64,000 bases of DNA from Algoriphagus taiwanensis (GCF_036245645.1 NZ_BTPE01000004.1:332780-396779), one strand, 5' to 3'; shown: positions 16,673-26,036, counted from the first letter of the stretch. Numbers and translations are program-made. The notes: generated from the sequence alone by a model not told the origin.

Positions 16673-17752
16673 ATGGCTCGACTTTCTTTTTTGGTTCCCA
16701 TCCTGTTTTTTTTGATTTGGTTAGGGTCGTTTTTGATCGTGGGATTGGAAGAATCCGGGTATGCGTTTGTGCTTTTTTGGTTTGCCTTGGCTTTTGGGTT
16801 GCAATCAAAACCAGCATGGAAGGCCTTCAGTTTTCCGGTTTCTATTTTGGGAGTAGTCGCTTTGGGGATGTTTTTCCCTCAGTATTTTCAGGAAATCCAA
16901 GGCTTCAAATTGACTGGATTGATCAATCCTCTGATTCAGATCATCATGTTTGGGATGGGAGCAACTCTGAGTTGGAGGGATTTTGGGGCTGTGGCCAAAA
17001 GTCCCAAATCTGTGGGGATCGGAATTTTGGCTCAGTTTAGTATTATGCCACTGATCGGTTTTGGCTTGGCCAAAATCAGTGGGTTGGAGCCAGAGGTCGC
17101 CGCAGGGCTGATTTTGGTTGGTTCATCTCCAAGTGGGACGGCTTCGAATGTCATGGCTTTTCTGGCCCGGGCGAATGTGGCACTTTCGGTGACTTTGACC
17201 TCAATCACCACACTTATGGCTCCACTGATGACTCCGATTTTGATGAAACTTTTGGCAGGGCAGTTTATCGAGATTGATCTCCTCAAGATGATGTGGGATA
17301 TTTTTAAAATCATTTTGCTACCGGTAGGAGCGGGGCTACTGGTAAATCAGGTTTTGGGCTCAAAATCTTCTTGGATTGAAAAACTCTTACCGCTGGTCTC
17401 TATGCTCGGGATTGCCTTGATTATTTTAGTGATTACCGCAGCCGGAAGGGATAGTCTGCTGGAGATTGGAGGTGTTTTGATCTTGCTGGTTTTGCTGCAC
17501 AATCTGCTTGGATATGGGATTGGGTATGGTTTTTCCCGAATGATCGGAATGAAAGAGCAAGATGCCCGAACACTCGCGATAGAGGTAGGAATGCAGAATG
17601 CAGGTTTGGCTTCAGGCCTTTCCAATATTCTGGGAAAGATCGCTACAGTGGGTTTGGCTCCTGCTGTTTTTGGCCCCTTGCAGAATGTGACCGGGTCGAT
17701 TCTGGCTACTTTTTGGAGTAAAAAGAATGTCAAAAAAAATAGTTTGACCTAG
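16673..17752 (+). CDS. Bile acid:sodium symporter family (BASS) transporter
   Basis: Polytopic membrane protein of 359 residues with about ten hydrophobic segments. Family motifs are FGMGATLSWRDF, GSSPSGTASNVMAFLARANVALS (two crossing helices with the sodium-site GTASN) and EVGMQNAGLASGL near the C-terminus. Members move organic anions such as pantoate, pyruvate or bile acids with sodium; the substrate here is not predictable. The start at 16673 gives a normal first helix. Confidence 0.88.
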   Translation: MARLSFLVPILFFLIWLGSFLIVGLEESGYAFVLFWFALAFGLQSKPAWKAFSFPVSILGVVALGMFFPQYFQEIQGFKLTGLINPLIQIIMFGMGATLSWRDFGAVAKSPKSVGIGILAQFSIMPLIGFGLAKISGLEPEVAAGLILVGSSPSGTASNVMAFLARANVALSVTLTSITTLMAPLMTPILMKLLAGQFIEIDLLKMMWDIFKIILLPVGAGLLVNQVLGSKSSWIEKLLPLVSMLGIALIILVITAAGRDSLLEIGGVLILLVLLHNLLGYGIGYGFSRMIGMKEQDARTLAIEVGMQNAGLASGLSNILGKIATVGLAPAVFGPLQNVTGSILATFWSKKNVKKNSLT

Positions 17753-17799
17753 ATATAATTTTTTCCATAAGGCGTAGTTATTAGTGAAATTAAAATCAA

Positions 17800-18573
17800 A
17801 TGAAAAGCTGTCTTCTCCAATTCTTTGCAATTTTATTTTTTAGCTCATCTGTGGCTCAAGTTCAAACTAATGCTGCCAAAAAAGCATCCCAAATTTTAAG
17901 CAAGGAAAATTATAGGTCTTTAAGTGATGATTCGGGTTATTATTTATTTCCTCATTTTGGAATGAGGTATGGGAACGCTCCTGATTATTTACAAACAGGA
18001 ATAGAAGATCTTAGTCTTATTTATGGACTTGGATTAGGTTATAGGATCGAAAACCTCTCTCTCGAATCGGGCTTATCTGTTGTCCACCACTCTTCCAGTT
18101 CCATTTATTTCCCGATATGGGAGAGAAGAGAATATTTGATGAATTCAGATTTGGCTTTTTTAGTGCTCCCACTAACATTCAGGTATGATATTCCTACAGG
18201 AGAAAGGGAAAATTTCAGATTTGGAGCTTTTTTTAATGCAAATTGGTCAATGATTTCGCTCAAAGATGATGATACCCGATCTGGAATTATCCAAGACGGG
18301 GAAAATCAAACATCGTATTCCATCATTTCATCAGCGAAAAGCCCCTTTTTCTTCAAGACCGGTATCCACTCTCGGTTAAGGGTTTTGAATACGGCTTTCT
18401 TGAATTTTGAATTAGGTACCTTTTTCTCCTTGGATACCAATAGGGAATACCAAGTTCAATTTGGAGATGCTCCTGCAGGTCAGTTTGATCGGAGTTGGGA
18501 AGGACTCACTTGGTCTGTTGGAGGAATACTTCCTTTAAGTGTGTTTGAGGCTAAGTTTGGAAAGAAAGAATAG
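17800..18573 (+). CDS. Predicted outer-membrane beta-barrel protein, function unknown
   Basis: 257 residues with a signal peptide (MKSCLLQFFAILFFSSSVAQ) followed by alternating aromatic/polar strands such as LSLIYGLGLGYRIENLSLESGLSV and FRFGAFFNANWSM, as in PorT-like small barrels. I do not recognise a named family. It follows the BASS gene by 47 bases and ends 1 base before the convergent SGNH hydrolase gene. Confidence 0.6.
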   Translation: MKSCLLQFFAILFFSSSVAQVQTNAAKKASQILSKENYRSLSDDSGYYLFPHFGMRYGNAPDYLQTGIEDLSLIYGLGLGYRIENLSLESGLSVVHHSSSSIYFPIWERREYLMNSDLAFLVLPLTFRYDIPTGERENFRFGAFFNANWSMISLKDDDTRSGIIQDGENQTSYSIISSAKSPFFFKTGIHSRLRVLNTAFLNFELGTFFSLDTNREYQVQFGDAPAGQFDRSWEGLTWSVGGILPLSVFEAKFGKKE

Positions 18574-18583
18574 ACTATTCTTT
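18565..18583. terminator. Short hairpin at the convergent ends of two genes
   Basis: AAAGAATA/TATTCTTT with a 3-base loop overlaps the last codons of both the barrel protein and the SGNH hydrolase genes. It is weak (AU-rich), but it is placed to end both transcripts. Confidence 0.4.
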
Positions 18584-19231
18584 GAAGTACTCCTTAAAAA
18601 CCCCCGCCCAAATCTTATATCCTTCTGCATTCAAATGCAATTGATCTTCTAGATACAGTTCGGGCCTTGGACTGCCATCAGGATTGGTCAGCGCATCCCA
18701 GACATCCACAAATGACACGTTTTCCTTGGCTCGGCAGTATTCGCTCAGCTTTTGGTTAAAAATCCGGTAGTTGGCTTTTTTCTCCCAGCGGGAAGGACTG
18801 GGTTTGGCGCCGATCAGGAAAATCTCCGTATTGGGATTGATCAGATGAATCCGGGTCACGATGTTGTCCAGGCTGGTCAGGATGGATGCCACCTCCACAT
18901 TTGCCCAGAGGTCATTGTCTCCTTCGTAGATAAACACTCTCGAAGGCTCAAATTTGATAACCAAAGGAAAAAGATGACGCTCCAAATCCGAAGCTTTTGA
19001 GCCCCCAAACCCGGTATTGATCAGATTTTCTTCGGCAAAAGTCTCTTCAAGGCTACTCCACATGCGGATTGTGGAACTTCCTGTAAAAACTGTGCCTCCC
19101 GGACTCCAGCCCAGGCTATCGTATTTAGCAGAAATTCGCTTTACTTCGTTTTCAAAAGGAACTTCTTGGGCTTGGATACTCCTTGCCCAAATCGCCAAAA
19201 GGCATAGAAATGGAAGTATTATTCTTTTCAT
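18575..19231 (-). CDS. SGNH/GDSL-type hydrolase, secreted
   Basis: 218 residues with a signal peptide (MKRIILPFLCLLAIWARSIQAQ). SGNH blocks are visible: block I as FTGSSTIRMW with Ser52 replacing the GDS form, block II NTGFGGS, block III YEGDNDL with Asn106, and block V EDQLHLN with D196/H199. This resembles platelet-activating-factor acetylhydrolase-like esterases acting on acyl or acetyl esters. I prefer the start at 19231 because it gives a proper signal peptide; an in-frame extension of 25 residues upstream looks non-coding. Confidence 0.85.
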   Translation of the reverse strand: MKRIILPFLCLLAIWARSIQAQEVPFENEVKRISAKYDSLGWSPGGTVFTGSSTIRMWSSLEETFAEENLINTGFGGSKASDLERHLFPLVIKFEPSRVFIYEGDNDLWANVEVASILTSLDNIVTRIHLINPNTEIFLIGAKPSPSRWEKKANYRIFNQKLSEYCRAKENVSFVDVWDALTNPDGSPRPELYLEDQLHLNAEGYKIWAGVFKEYFKE

Positions 19232-19467
19232 CGAATCAAACTTAAACCAAAATTCCCCTGAACCAAAACCGTTCATCCCTTGATCGAAAACGTACAGACC
19301 GTACAATTTGGAGTTCTGTTCAGTCAGCAGTCAATTTTTTAAAAAATGCCTTTCTATCCCTGAATTGCGTGTTTTCATCCCTCAAGCCGGTTGTAAGGAA
19401 CCCAGCCTAAGCTTTTGGAAAGATTTTAGCGTTGATACCCATATCCCAATCAACAATCTTCCATAAC

Positions 19468-20568
19468 ATGAGCCGAATCACCCAATTCTTTTGGTTTTGC
19501 AGCGGAGCCAATTTTGCCATTTTGAAAAGAACCCCTACCGAGTCAAATAAGTATGTAGGAATCGGTGCCACCGTCTTTTTCACAGGAGTTTTGGCGGCCT
19601 TGGCAGCTGGATATGCCTTGTTTACCGTGTTCCAAAGTCTCCTTCCGGCCATCTTTTTTGGGCTGCTTTGGGGGATGATGATCTTCAATCTGGATCGGTT
19701 TATCGTATCAAGTATGCGAAAAAAGGAAAACGCTTGGGTAGAATGGAAGCTGGCGATTCCCCGTCTGGTTTTGGCAGTTTTGCTGGCTTTGGTGATTTCT
19801 AAGCCTTTGGAATTGAAGATGTTTGAGCGGGAGATCAATCGGAAGCTGGATGAGAAAAAGACCGAGTTTATCGCCCAATCCAAAGCCAATCTGGCCAAAG
19901 GCTTTCCTGAAATTCAGGAACTGGAAGCCAAAATTGATACGCTGAAGTCGGAAATCGGCCAAGCGGAAGCTTTTCGGGATCAACTCCAAAAGGAATACGA
20001 TGCGGAGCGGTTTGGGGAAAAAACATCCGGAACCAGTGGCATCGTCGGATTGGGTACCAACGCCAAGAAAAAGGAGCAACAACTCGATGCTGCTCAGTTG
20101 GCTTTGGAAGGCTTGAGAAGCCGAAATCAAATCCGAATCGACACTTTGGAAGCCCAAATTCGGGAGTTTATGGCTCTTCGTCAGGCGGAGTTTGAAAAGC
20201 AGCAACCCGGAATTGAGGGATTTGACGGCTTGGCGGCGCGGATGGATGCGCTAGCAGTGTTGACTTCTGAAAGCTCTGCGATGGCTCTTGCCAATGTGTT
20301 TATCATGCTGCTCTTCATCGCGATTGAGACTGCTCCGATTTTTGTCAAACTGATTTCCAGTCGTGGACCTTATGATGAACTCCTTGAGCTTCATGAGGAT
20401 AAAGTGAAGCTCTTCAAAGGGGAAAAATGGACCATCGCGAAAGGAGAATCAGAGGCCAGAGTGGGCTATTTTCAGGATACTCATTTCTATGCGACAGACT
20501 TGAAGAAGGAAAGAACCAACAGGAAAAACCGGGCGGAAACCGATCGGGAATTGACCAATTGGGATTGA
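19468..20568 (+). CDS. DUF4407 membrane protein
   Basis: 366 residues. Membrane segments lie near residues 32-50, 57-76 and 91-110, and another at ~275-297 (NVFIMLLFIAIETAPIFVKL). Between them (~115-245) is a charged coiled coil rich in Lys/Glu/Gln. The arrangement and the motif FGLLWGMMIFNLDRFIV are those of DUF4407, a bacterial family without a known function. The start at 19468 (MSRITQFFWFCSGAN) matches the family beginning; an ATG-less extension upstream is unlikely. Confidence 0.8.
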   Translation: MSRITQFFWFCSGANFAILKRTPTESNKYVGIGATVFFTGVLAALAAGYALFTVFQSLLPAIFFGLLWGMMIFNLDRFIVSSMRKKENAWVEWKLAIPRLVLAVLLALVISKPLELKMFEREINRKLDEKKTEFIAQSKANLAKGFPEIQELEAKIDTLKSEIGQAEAFRDQLQKEYDAERFGEKTSGTSGIVGLGTNAKKKEQQLDAAQLALEGLRSRNQIRIDTLEAQIREFMALRQAEFEKQQPGIEGFDGLAARMDALAVLTSESSAMALANVFIMLLFIAIETAPIFVKLISSRGPYDELLELHEDKVKLFKGEKWTIAKGESEARVGYFQDTHFYATDLKKERTNRKNRAETDRELTNWD

Positions 20569-20649
20569 AAAGGAAAGAAAATCAGGGAGTTGTTTTGAAA
20601 TACGTGTAAATATTTTTTTCTTTACGGCAATTATTTAAAGGACTAAGCT

Positions 20650-20907
20650 ATGGACACAAAAATCACATTGTCTTTCAATAAAGACATCATTGACCGAGCC
20701 AAGGATTTTGCCGACCAAAATAACATCAGCCTTTCCAGGCTGACAGAGTTTCTTTATGCCCAGATGACTTCCAAAAATTACAAGTCTTTGGATGAGCTGC
20801 CGATTGCTGATTGGGTGAGTATGGTTTCCGAAGGAGAGGTTGAATATAAGCGCATGCCTTCCAGTCGTAAGGCAATGAAGGATGAATTCTTCGATTCTAA
20901 AAAATGA
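20650..20907 (+). CDS. Antitoxin of a PIN-domain toxin pair (DUF6364-like)
   Basis: 85 residues. The N-terminal half (TKITLSFNKDIIDRAKDFADQNNISLSRL) reads as a ribbon-helix-helix DNA-binding segment, and the acidic/basic tail would wrap the toxin. It overlaps the PIN gene by 4 bases (ATGA), the standard arrangement of type II modules. It probably represses its own operon. The family label is by resemblance. Confidence 0.8.
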   Translation: MDTKITLSFNKDIIDRAKDFADQNNISLSRLTEFLYAQMTSKNYKSLDELPIADWVSMVSEGEVEYKRMPSSRKAMKDEFFDSKK

Positions 20908-21320
20908 GGGTGTTTCTGGATGCGAATGTCCTGGTGTCCGTGTTGAATAAGGAATACCCACTTTTTCCCCACTCTGCAAGGATTTTGAGTTTGGCGGATC
21001 AGCTAAGGTTCCAACTCTACACTACACCGATTTGTCTGGCTATTGCTTTTTATTTTGCAGAGAAAAAATCAGGAACAGCGCTAGCGAAGCAAAAAATGCA
21101 GGTTCTTTCTTCCAGACTCCACATTGCCTCCGTGGATGGGCAGACCGTTAAAGACGCTGTTTCAAATCCCAGTGTGTTAGACTTTGAAGATGGTTTGGAG
21201 TATTATTCCGCCTTGCAGCATGACTGCAAGGCTATTATCACAGAGGATTCGGAGGGGTTTTATTTTTCTAAAATTCCAGTTTATGATTGCCGGAAGTTTT
21301 TGGAACAGGTGGTTTTTTGA
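20904..21320 (+). CDS. PIN-domain toxin (putative ribonuclease)
   Basis: 138 residues of the PIN fold. The first strand MRVFLDANVLVSVL carries the metal-binding D6, an acidic cluster (LDFEDGLEY, D93/E95/D96) lies in the middle, and ITEDSEGF (E114/D115) near the end. Related VapC-like toxins cut tRNA or mRNA. It is translationally coupled to the antitoxin gene before it. A hairpin follows the stop. Confidence 0.85.
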   Translation: MRVFLDANVLVSVLNKEYPLFPHSARILSLADQLRFQLYTTPICLAIAFYFAEKKSGTALAKQKMQVLSSRLHIASVDGQTVKDAVSNPSVLDFEDGLEYYSALQHDCKAIITEDSEGFYFSKIPVYDCRKFLEQVVF

Positions 21321-21333
21321 AGTTGAAGCCCTC

Positions 21334-21352
21334 CAAGGGTTCAAAACCCTTG
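21334..21352. terminator. Hairpin between PIN toxin and DUF5995 genes
   Basis: CAAGGGTT and AACCCTTG pair around a 3-base loop between convergent genes; a further AAGGGTTTT copy follows at 21353-21361. It overlaps the last codons of the minus-strand DUF5995 gene. It may end the toxin transcript. Confidence 0.5.
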
Positions 21353-22105
21353 AAGGGTTTTGTTTGCCACCTGGTCCAATTGATCCATAGTTTGGCTAAC
21401 TGATTTCCACTCGGCAAATCCGACGATTTTTATCAAAAAGCCCAGAAACTTTCCGGGGTTGATCAGTTTTTTGGCCAAGGCGGAAATGTTTTTGTCCCGA
21501 TCCTGAATTTGGAAAGCCTTGTCTGGGTCTGCATGGTATTCGCCGGCATATTTCCAGGCACCATCGCGGGCAAGTTGGATAGAGAAGTTGAGTAGCATTT
21601 CGTCCCGACCTTTTGCCAAAGGAATCAATAGGCCGAAAACTGGAGATACCTTGCTGATATTGGACTTGACTCCATCGACCAGTTCGGCTAGCACTGAATT
21701 GATTTTGTCAAAATCCCCTTTAATGCCATTCAAATCTTTGCCTTCCATGGTTTCTGAGGCAGCGATTCCCAAGTCCAAATTGATATGCGCATTAATACCG
21801 AGGAAAAGGTGCTGCAAAACGAGATGACCTGAGGTTTTACTCGCTTCGAAAGCTAATCTCCAGCTTTCGGTTGGCTTTTGACCTTTTATCCAAAGCTCAT
21901 AAGCATCGATAAATCGCTTGGCAAAAAGTACATCCAAGACTTCCATTCTGGGATTGTCCTCAAATTCCCCTGCGAGAATCCCATCTCGGACTCTTCTTGT
22001 CACCTGACGGTATAAAATCGCAAAATACCCCATTCGGCTCTCTGAGTTGCGGCATTCGTCGACGATCTGATCCATTCGGATCAATACTTCTTCAATTGTT
22101 TGCAT
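21341..22105 (-). CDS. DUF5995 family protein
   Basis: 254 residues, no signal peptide, mostly helical. SGHLVLQHLFLGINAHINLDLGIAA is the family-typical segment and is His/Asn rich. DUF5995 has no assigned biochemical role that I know. It is the last gene of a tight three-gene minus-strand unit (dipeptidase, VIT1 transporter, this one) with 3-base gaps, so it is co-expressed with them. Confidence 0.75.
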   Translation of the reverse strand: MQTIEEVLIRMDQIVDECRNSESRMGYFAILYRQVTRRVRDGILAGEFEDNPRMEVLDVLFAKRFIDAYELWIKGQKPTESWRLAFEASKTSGHLVLQHLFLGINAHINLDLGIAASETMEGKDLNGIKGDFDKINSVLAELVDGVKSNISKVSPVFGLLIPLAKGRDEMLLNFSIQLARDGAWKYAGEYHADPDKAFQIQDRDKNISALAKKLINPGKFLGFLIKIVGFAEWKSVSQTMDQLDQVANKTLQGF

Positions 22106-22108
22106 GCG

Positions 22109-22828
22109 TTATTTGAAAAAACTTTCTAAAACATCTCCTACATAATAGGCGACCACAGCTGCCAGTAATCCCAAAGCAACGGTCTCCAAAATACTGCGAA
22201 ATGTGGAGGTCTGATTGACGATACCTTTCAGCCATCCTACGATCAAAAAAGCTAAACCAGTCAATACACTGGTCCAAAAGAAGGTGTTGATCTCGGAAGG
22301 GAAAAAGAAATTCCAGAGGTACACCAAAAGGGGAATCAAGCCGACCAAAATAAAGGAAACCAAGGTGGCTAGACCGATTTTGAAAGGGCTTTTGCTGTCC
22401 CGCATCATGCCCAGCTCATCCTTCATCATTTCGGCAACCCATAGTTCTTTATCCGAGCAGATGTGATCTACGATTTTGTCAAGTAATTCGCCCTTGAATC
22501 CTTTTTCCCGATAGATTTCGGCGATTTCTTCACGCTCAGTCTCCGGGAGGTTTTCTACTTCCCAATACTCGATACTTTCGTGCTTGTCAAAATTATCCCG
22601 CTCACTTTTGGCTGAAAGGTAGGCTCCAACGGACATGGAAAAACCATCTGCAAGAAGGTTGGCAAAGCCCAGAATGATCAAAATGCCAGCATCCAAATTG
22701 GCCCCATAGCCACCTGCGACTACAGCAAAGGTGGTCACGGCTCCGTCAATGCCTCCGTAGACAAATTCCCGGAGGTATTCCTGAAGTTTTCCAAAATTAG
22801 TGGATGGATTGTGAAGGGTTTTTTCCAT
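22109..22828 (-). CDS. VIT1/CCC1-family metal transporter
   Basis: 239-residue membrane protein with five hydrophobic segments. The first carries FVYGGIDGAVTTFAVVAGG and ANLLADGFSMSVGAYLS, signatures of the vacuolar iron transporter family (Fe2+/Mn2+ export). A cytoplasmic charged region with many Glu residues (~65-130) fits the metal-binding domain. It lies 3 bases after the dipeptidase gene and 3 before DUF5995. Confidence 0.9.
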   Translation of the reverse strand: MEKTLHNPSTNFGKLQEYLREFVYGGIDGAVTTFAVVAGGYGANLDAGILIILGFANLLADGFSMSVGAYLSAKSERDNFDKHESIEYWEVENLPETEREEIAEIYREKGFKGELLDKIVDHICSDKELWVAEMMKDELGMMRDSKSPFKIGLATLVSFILVGLIPLLVYLWNFFFPSEINTFFWTSVLTGLAFLIVGWLKGIVNQTSTFRSILETVALGLLAAVVAYYVGDVLESFFK

Positions 22829-22831
22829 GAA

Positions 22832-23995
22832 CTACCGAAGGTTTTGTAGAAAAAACCGCTTGACATTTTCCCCCATTACAGCCCGAATTTCTTCTTCGGT
22901 AAAACCGGCGTTAATCAACCCTTCTACGATCAAGGGCAAACCTGTAATATCAAATGGAACAGCCACGGATCCATCGTAGTCAGAACCTAAAGCCACATAA
23001 TCAATTCCAACCAAATCGCGAACATGCTTGATCGAGGCGATGATATTAGGCAACTCGGGTTCTCCGACAGCCATGTCAAAAAAGGCAATTCCGATGATTC
23101 CCCCGTTGGCGGCGATTTTTTGAATCTGTTCGTCACTCAGATTTCTCTGAGAATCCAAGACAGCCCTGACTCCGGTATGAGAAACGATGACTGGTTCGGA
23201 AGTAAGGTTCAATACATCTTCTACAATGGCTGGGGAGGCATGCGCCAAATCAATAAAAATCCCCAATTCATTCATACGCTTGACCGCAGCCTTTCCAAAA
23301 TCAGAAAGTCCTGCCCCGTTTTCCCCATGTGCTGAGCCTCCAAATTCATTGTCAAAAAAGTGAGTGGGGCCAATCATTCGTACCCCTGCGGCATAGACCT
23401 TGTCCAGGTTTTCCATAGATCCTTCTAGGGCATGCCCGCCCTCAATTCCCAGCATGGCTCCGATCGTGCTTTTATCGCTTTTTCTTGCGTCTAGAAGCTC
23501 CTCGAGATCGGCCTTGGATCGGATGAAGAAAGCTTTTCCTTCCTCCTTCTCCACAAACTGAGCAAGCGCTTCACTTTGGCCAAGGGTCCTGTTGATCAGA
23601 CTAAACCAGTTCCATGGACTTTCCCCTTTGGCAATGGTAAGAGGGGTGATATTATCAAAGGCATCTTCGGAATTGCTTTGCATATTCTGTCCTGCAGGGG
23701 ACTTGGAAACAATAGTAAACATCTCCAAAGCCACATTGGCTTCCCGCATTCTGGGAAAGTCTACATGGCCTCGATCCCCGCGTTCATTTAGATTTCTTCC
23801 CCAAAGCAAAGCATCACAGTGCAAGTCACTGATGAAATCCAATCGTTCGTAGAGCGCTTGGGCCTCGGCTGAGACTGAGTAGGGTGCGGGACTTTTTACA
23901 GGGTTTCGCTGGCTTTCTATGTAGGAGGGAACAGTATTGATCCCAATCAGATAAACCACAAAGAGAATGGCGAGAAAGAGAATTATTTTTTTCAT
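22832..23995 (-). CDS. Membrane dipeptidase (renal dipeptidase family, M19)
   Basis: Zinc hydrolase for dipeptides, 387 residues, anchored by an N-terminal hydrophobic segment (ILFLAILFVVYLIGI). Zinc ligands: H59/D61 in SDLHCDAL, the bridging Glu in LGIEGGHALEG, and His residues in IDLAHAS and VIVSHTGVRA. Substrate-binding YVALGSDYDG follows. The length is usual. It is first in the unit with VIT1 and DUF5995; no functional link is evident from sequence. Confidence 0.93.
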   Translation of the reverse strand: MKKIILFLAILFVVYLIGINTVPSYIESQRNPVKSPAPYSVSAEAQALYERLDFISDLHCDALLWGRNLNERGDRGHVDFPRMREANVALEMFTIVSKSPAGQNMQSNSEDAFDNITPLTIAKGESPWNWFSLINRTLGQSEALAQFVEKEEGKAFFIRSKADLEELLDARKSDKSTIGAMLGIEGGHALEGSMENLDKVYAAGVRMIGPTHFFDNEFGGSAHGENGAGLSDFGKAAVKRMNELGIFIDLAHASPAIVEDVLNLTSEPVIVSHTGVRAVLDSQRNLSDEQIQKIAANGGIIGIAFFDMAVGEPELPNIIASIKHVRDLVGIDYVALGSDYDGSVAVPFDITGLPLIVEGLINAGFTEEEIRAVMGENVKRFFLQNLR

Positions 23996-24059
23996 CGGCT
24001 GGGGTTTTGCCGATGAATATAGCTAAAATGAGTGTAAAGAGAGATTTTTAGCTCATTTC

Positions 24060-24446
24060 TTACCATGCAGGATCTTTTCCTATTCTTATCGGAGGTAGCT
24101 GAAGATACTCTTCATAGGAAAAAACTCGGGAACGAATCAAAAACCGGAGTCCGAGTGGAATTTCAAGAGAAAAGCTACTACCTCTTCCTTCGACCACATC
24201 CAGCGTCAGTTCGGTATGTTTCCAGTATTCAAATTGGTCCTGTGTCATGAAAAACTCGCATCCTTCGATTTCACCGATCAATACATCCTGGGAACCGAGT
24301 TTGAATTCTCCTTTTTCAAAACACATGGGAGCCGAACCATCACAGCAACCACCGCTTTGGTGGAACATCAGATCGCAGGCATATCGCTTTTTTAGTACGG
24401 CTATGATTTCTGCCGCTTTTGGGGTTATGAGGATTCTTTGGGGCAT
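24060..24446 (-). CDS. DUF779 protein linked to aldehyde dehydrogenase
   Basis: 128 residues with the family motif FHQSGGCCDGSAPMC (several cysteines, possibly metal binding) and SFSLEIPLGLRF. DUF779 genes are usually found next to acetaldehyde dehydrogenase genes, as here, where the dehydrogenase lies upstream on the same strand. The biochemical role is unknown. A strong terminator-like hairpin lies between the two genes, so this gene may be expressed by read-through or separately. Confidence 0.85.
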   Translation of the reverse strand: MPQRILITPKAAEIIAVLKKRYACDLMFHQSGGCCDGSAPMCFEKGEFKLGSQDVLIGEIEGCEFFMTQDQFEYWKHTELTLDVVEGRGSSFSLEIPLGLRFLIRSRVFSYEEYLQLPPIRIGKDPAW

Positions 24447-24461
24447 GTTTTCATTTTAAAT

Positions 24462-24493
24462 GGAAAGGCAGGAGAAAATTCTCCTGCCTTTCC
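24462..24493 (-). terminator. Hairpin between aldehyde dehydrogenase and DUF779 genes
   Basis: Perfect 14-bp stem GGAAAGGCAGGAGA / TCTCCTGCCTTTCC with a 4-base loop. On the minus strand it follows the dehydrogenase stop and is followed by an A/T-rich stretch (minus-strand ATTTAAAATG), not a pure T-run. It could be a partial terminator that sets the ratio of the two proteins. Confidence 0.7.
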
Positions 24494-24509
24494 TGAAATT
24501 GGCTATGAA

Positions 24510-26036
24510 TTAGAAGAATCCCAGCTTCTGCTTGCTGTAAGAAATAAGCATGTTTTTGGTTTGACGGTAATGGTTGAGCATCATCAGGTGAGTCTCTCGG
24601 CCAAAACCAGACTTTTTGTATCCTCCAAAAGGAGCATGTGCAGGGTAGGCATGATAGCAATTGACCCAAACACGACCCGCCTGAATGGCTCTTGGTACCT
24701 GATATAACTCATGAGCATCCCGAGACCATAATCCCGCCCCTAAGCCATAAAGGGTGTCGTTGGCAATGGCAATAGCCTCCTCGGTAGTTTTGAAGGTGGT
24801 CACGCAAGTAACCGGCCCAAAGATTTCCTCTTGGAATACTCTCATTTTATTGTGGTCTTTCAGAATGGTAGGCTGAATGTAGTACCCGTTTTCCAGACCG
24901 GAATTCAATCCTGTTTTTGCACCTCCGGTTAGGACTAAAGCTCCTTCCTGCTTTCCTATCTCGATGTATGAAAGGATTTTTTCATATTGGTCGTTTGAAG
25001 CTTGAGCTCCCATCATGGTGTCTTCTGCCAAAGGGTGTCCGAGTTTGATGGCTTTTGTTCGGGCGATTACCCGCTCCATAAAGACATCATAGATGTCCTC
25101 ATGTACTAAAATTCGGGATGGGCAAGTGCAAACTTCGCCTTGATTGAGCGCAAACATGACGGCACCCTCTACCGCTTTATCAAAAAACTCATCATCTGCA
25201 TCCGCGACGGATTTCATGAAGATATTTGGGGACTTTCCACCCAGTTCCATGGTGACAGGGATGAGGTTTTCTGAGGCGTATTGCATAATCAGTCTGCCCG
25301 TAGTCGTCTCCCCGGTGAAGGCAACCTTGGCTACTCTGGTAGAAGTGGCGAGTGGCTTTCCTGCTTCGATTCCAAATCCAGTCACCACATTGATCACTCC
25401 GGGAGGTACTACGTCAGCGATGAGCTCCATCAGCAACATGATGCTGGTGGGCGTTTGCTCTGCAGGCTTGACCACTGTGCAGCAGCCTGCTGCTAGGGCA
25501 GGGGCTATTTTCCAGGTGGCCATCAAAAGGGGGAAATTCCAAGGGATGATTTGTCCCACCACACCCAGTGGCTCATGTAGATTAATGCTGATTGTGGTCT
25601 CGTCATGCTCGGACATCGTGCTCTCATCTGCCCGGATTACACCGGCAAAATATCTGAAATGATCGATGCATAGAGGCAAATCGGCTGCTCGGGTTTCCCG
25701 GATGGCTTTTCCATTGTCGATGGTTTCTACCCTTGCCAAAAGTTCAAGATTGTCCTCGATGATATCTGCAATTTTGAGAAGGATTCGACTTCTTTCGGCC
25801 GCTGGAGTTTTTGACCAAGTTGCAAAGGCGGTATGGGCTGCGTCCAAGGCCTTTTCAATGTCTTCTTTGTTTCCTCTTGCTGCTTTGGAGAAAACTTTCC
25901 CGTCGATAGGAGAAATATTATCGAAATACTCTCCTGAGGCAGGTTTGACCCATTCCCCGCCGATAAAATGGTCGTATTGGGATTTGATCAGAGGCCGGTC
26001 TACCGGCTTGGATTTTGAAAGAGTTAGCGTTTCCAT
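24510..26036 (-). CDS. Aldehyde dehydrogenase (acetaldehyde-type, ExaC/AldB-like)
   Basis: Oxidises aldehydes to acids with NAD(P). 508 residues from the ATG at 26036. The catalytic Cys303 lies in QGEVCTCPSR, the general base Glu in VTMELGGKSPN, and the cofactor region is GQIIPWNFPLL and VAFTGETTTGR. The C-terminal PAHAPFGGYKKSGFGRE is the usual oligomerisation tail. DUF779 downstream and an AraC regulator divergent at 26204 match known acetaldehyde dehydrogenase loci. Confidence 0.93.
   Translation of the reverse strand: METLTLSKSKPVDRPLIKSQYDHFIGGEWVKPASGEYFDNISPIDGKVFSKAARGNKEDIEKALDAAHTAFATWSKTPAAERSRILLKIADIIEDNLELLARVETIDNGKAIRETRAADLPLCIDHFRYFAGVIRADESTMSEHDETTISINLHEPLGVVGQIIPWNFPLLMATWKIAPALAAGCCTVVKPAEQTPTSIMLLMELIADVVPPGVINVVTGFGIEAGKPLATSTRVAKVAFTGETTTGRLIMQYASENLIPVTMELGGKSPNIFMKSVADADDEFFDKAVEGAVMFALNQGEVCTCPSRILVHEDIYDVFMERVIARTKAIKLGHPLAEDTMMGAQASNDQYEKILSYIEIGKQEGALVLTGGAKTGLNSGLENGYYIQPTILKDHNKMRVFQEEIFGPVTCVTTFKTTEEAIAIANDTLYGLGAGLWSRDAHELYQVPRAIQAGRVWVNCYHAYPAHAPFGGYKKSGFGRETHLMMLNHYRQTKNMLISYSKQKLGFF

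Noticed and set aside
20904..21390. Extra plus-strand frame overlapping the PIN gene end
   Set aside because: It is out of frame with the toxin and passes through the hairpin region without any coding signal.
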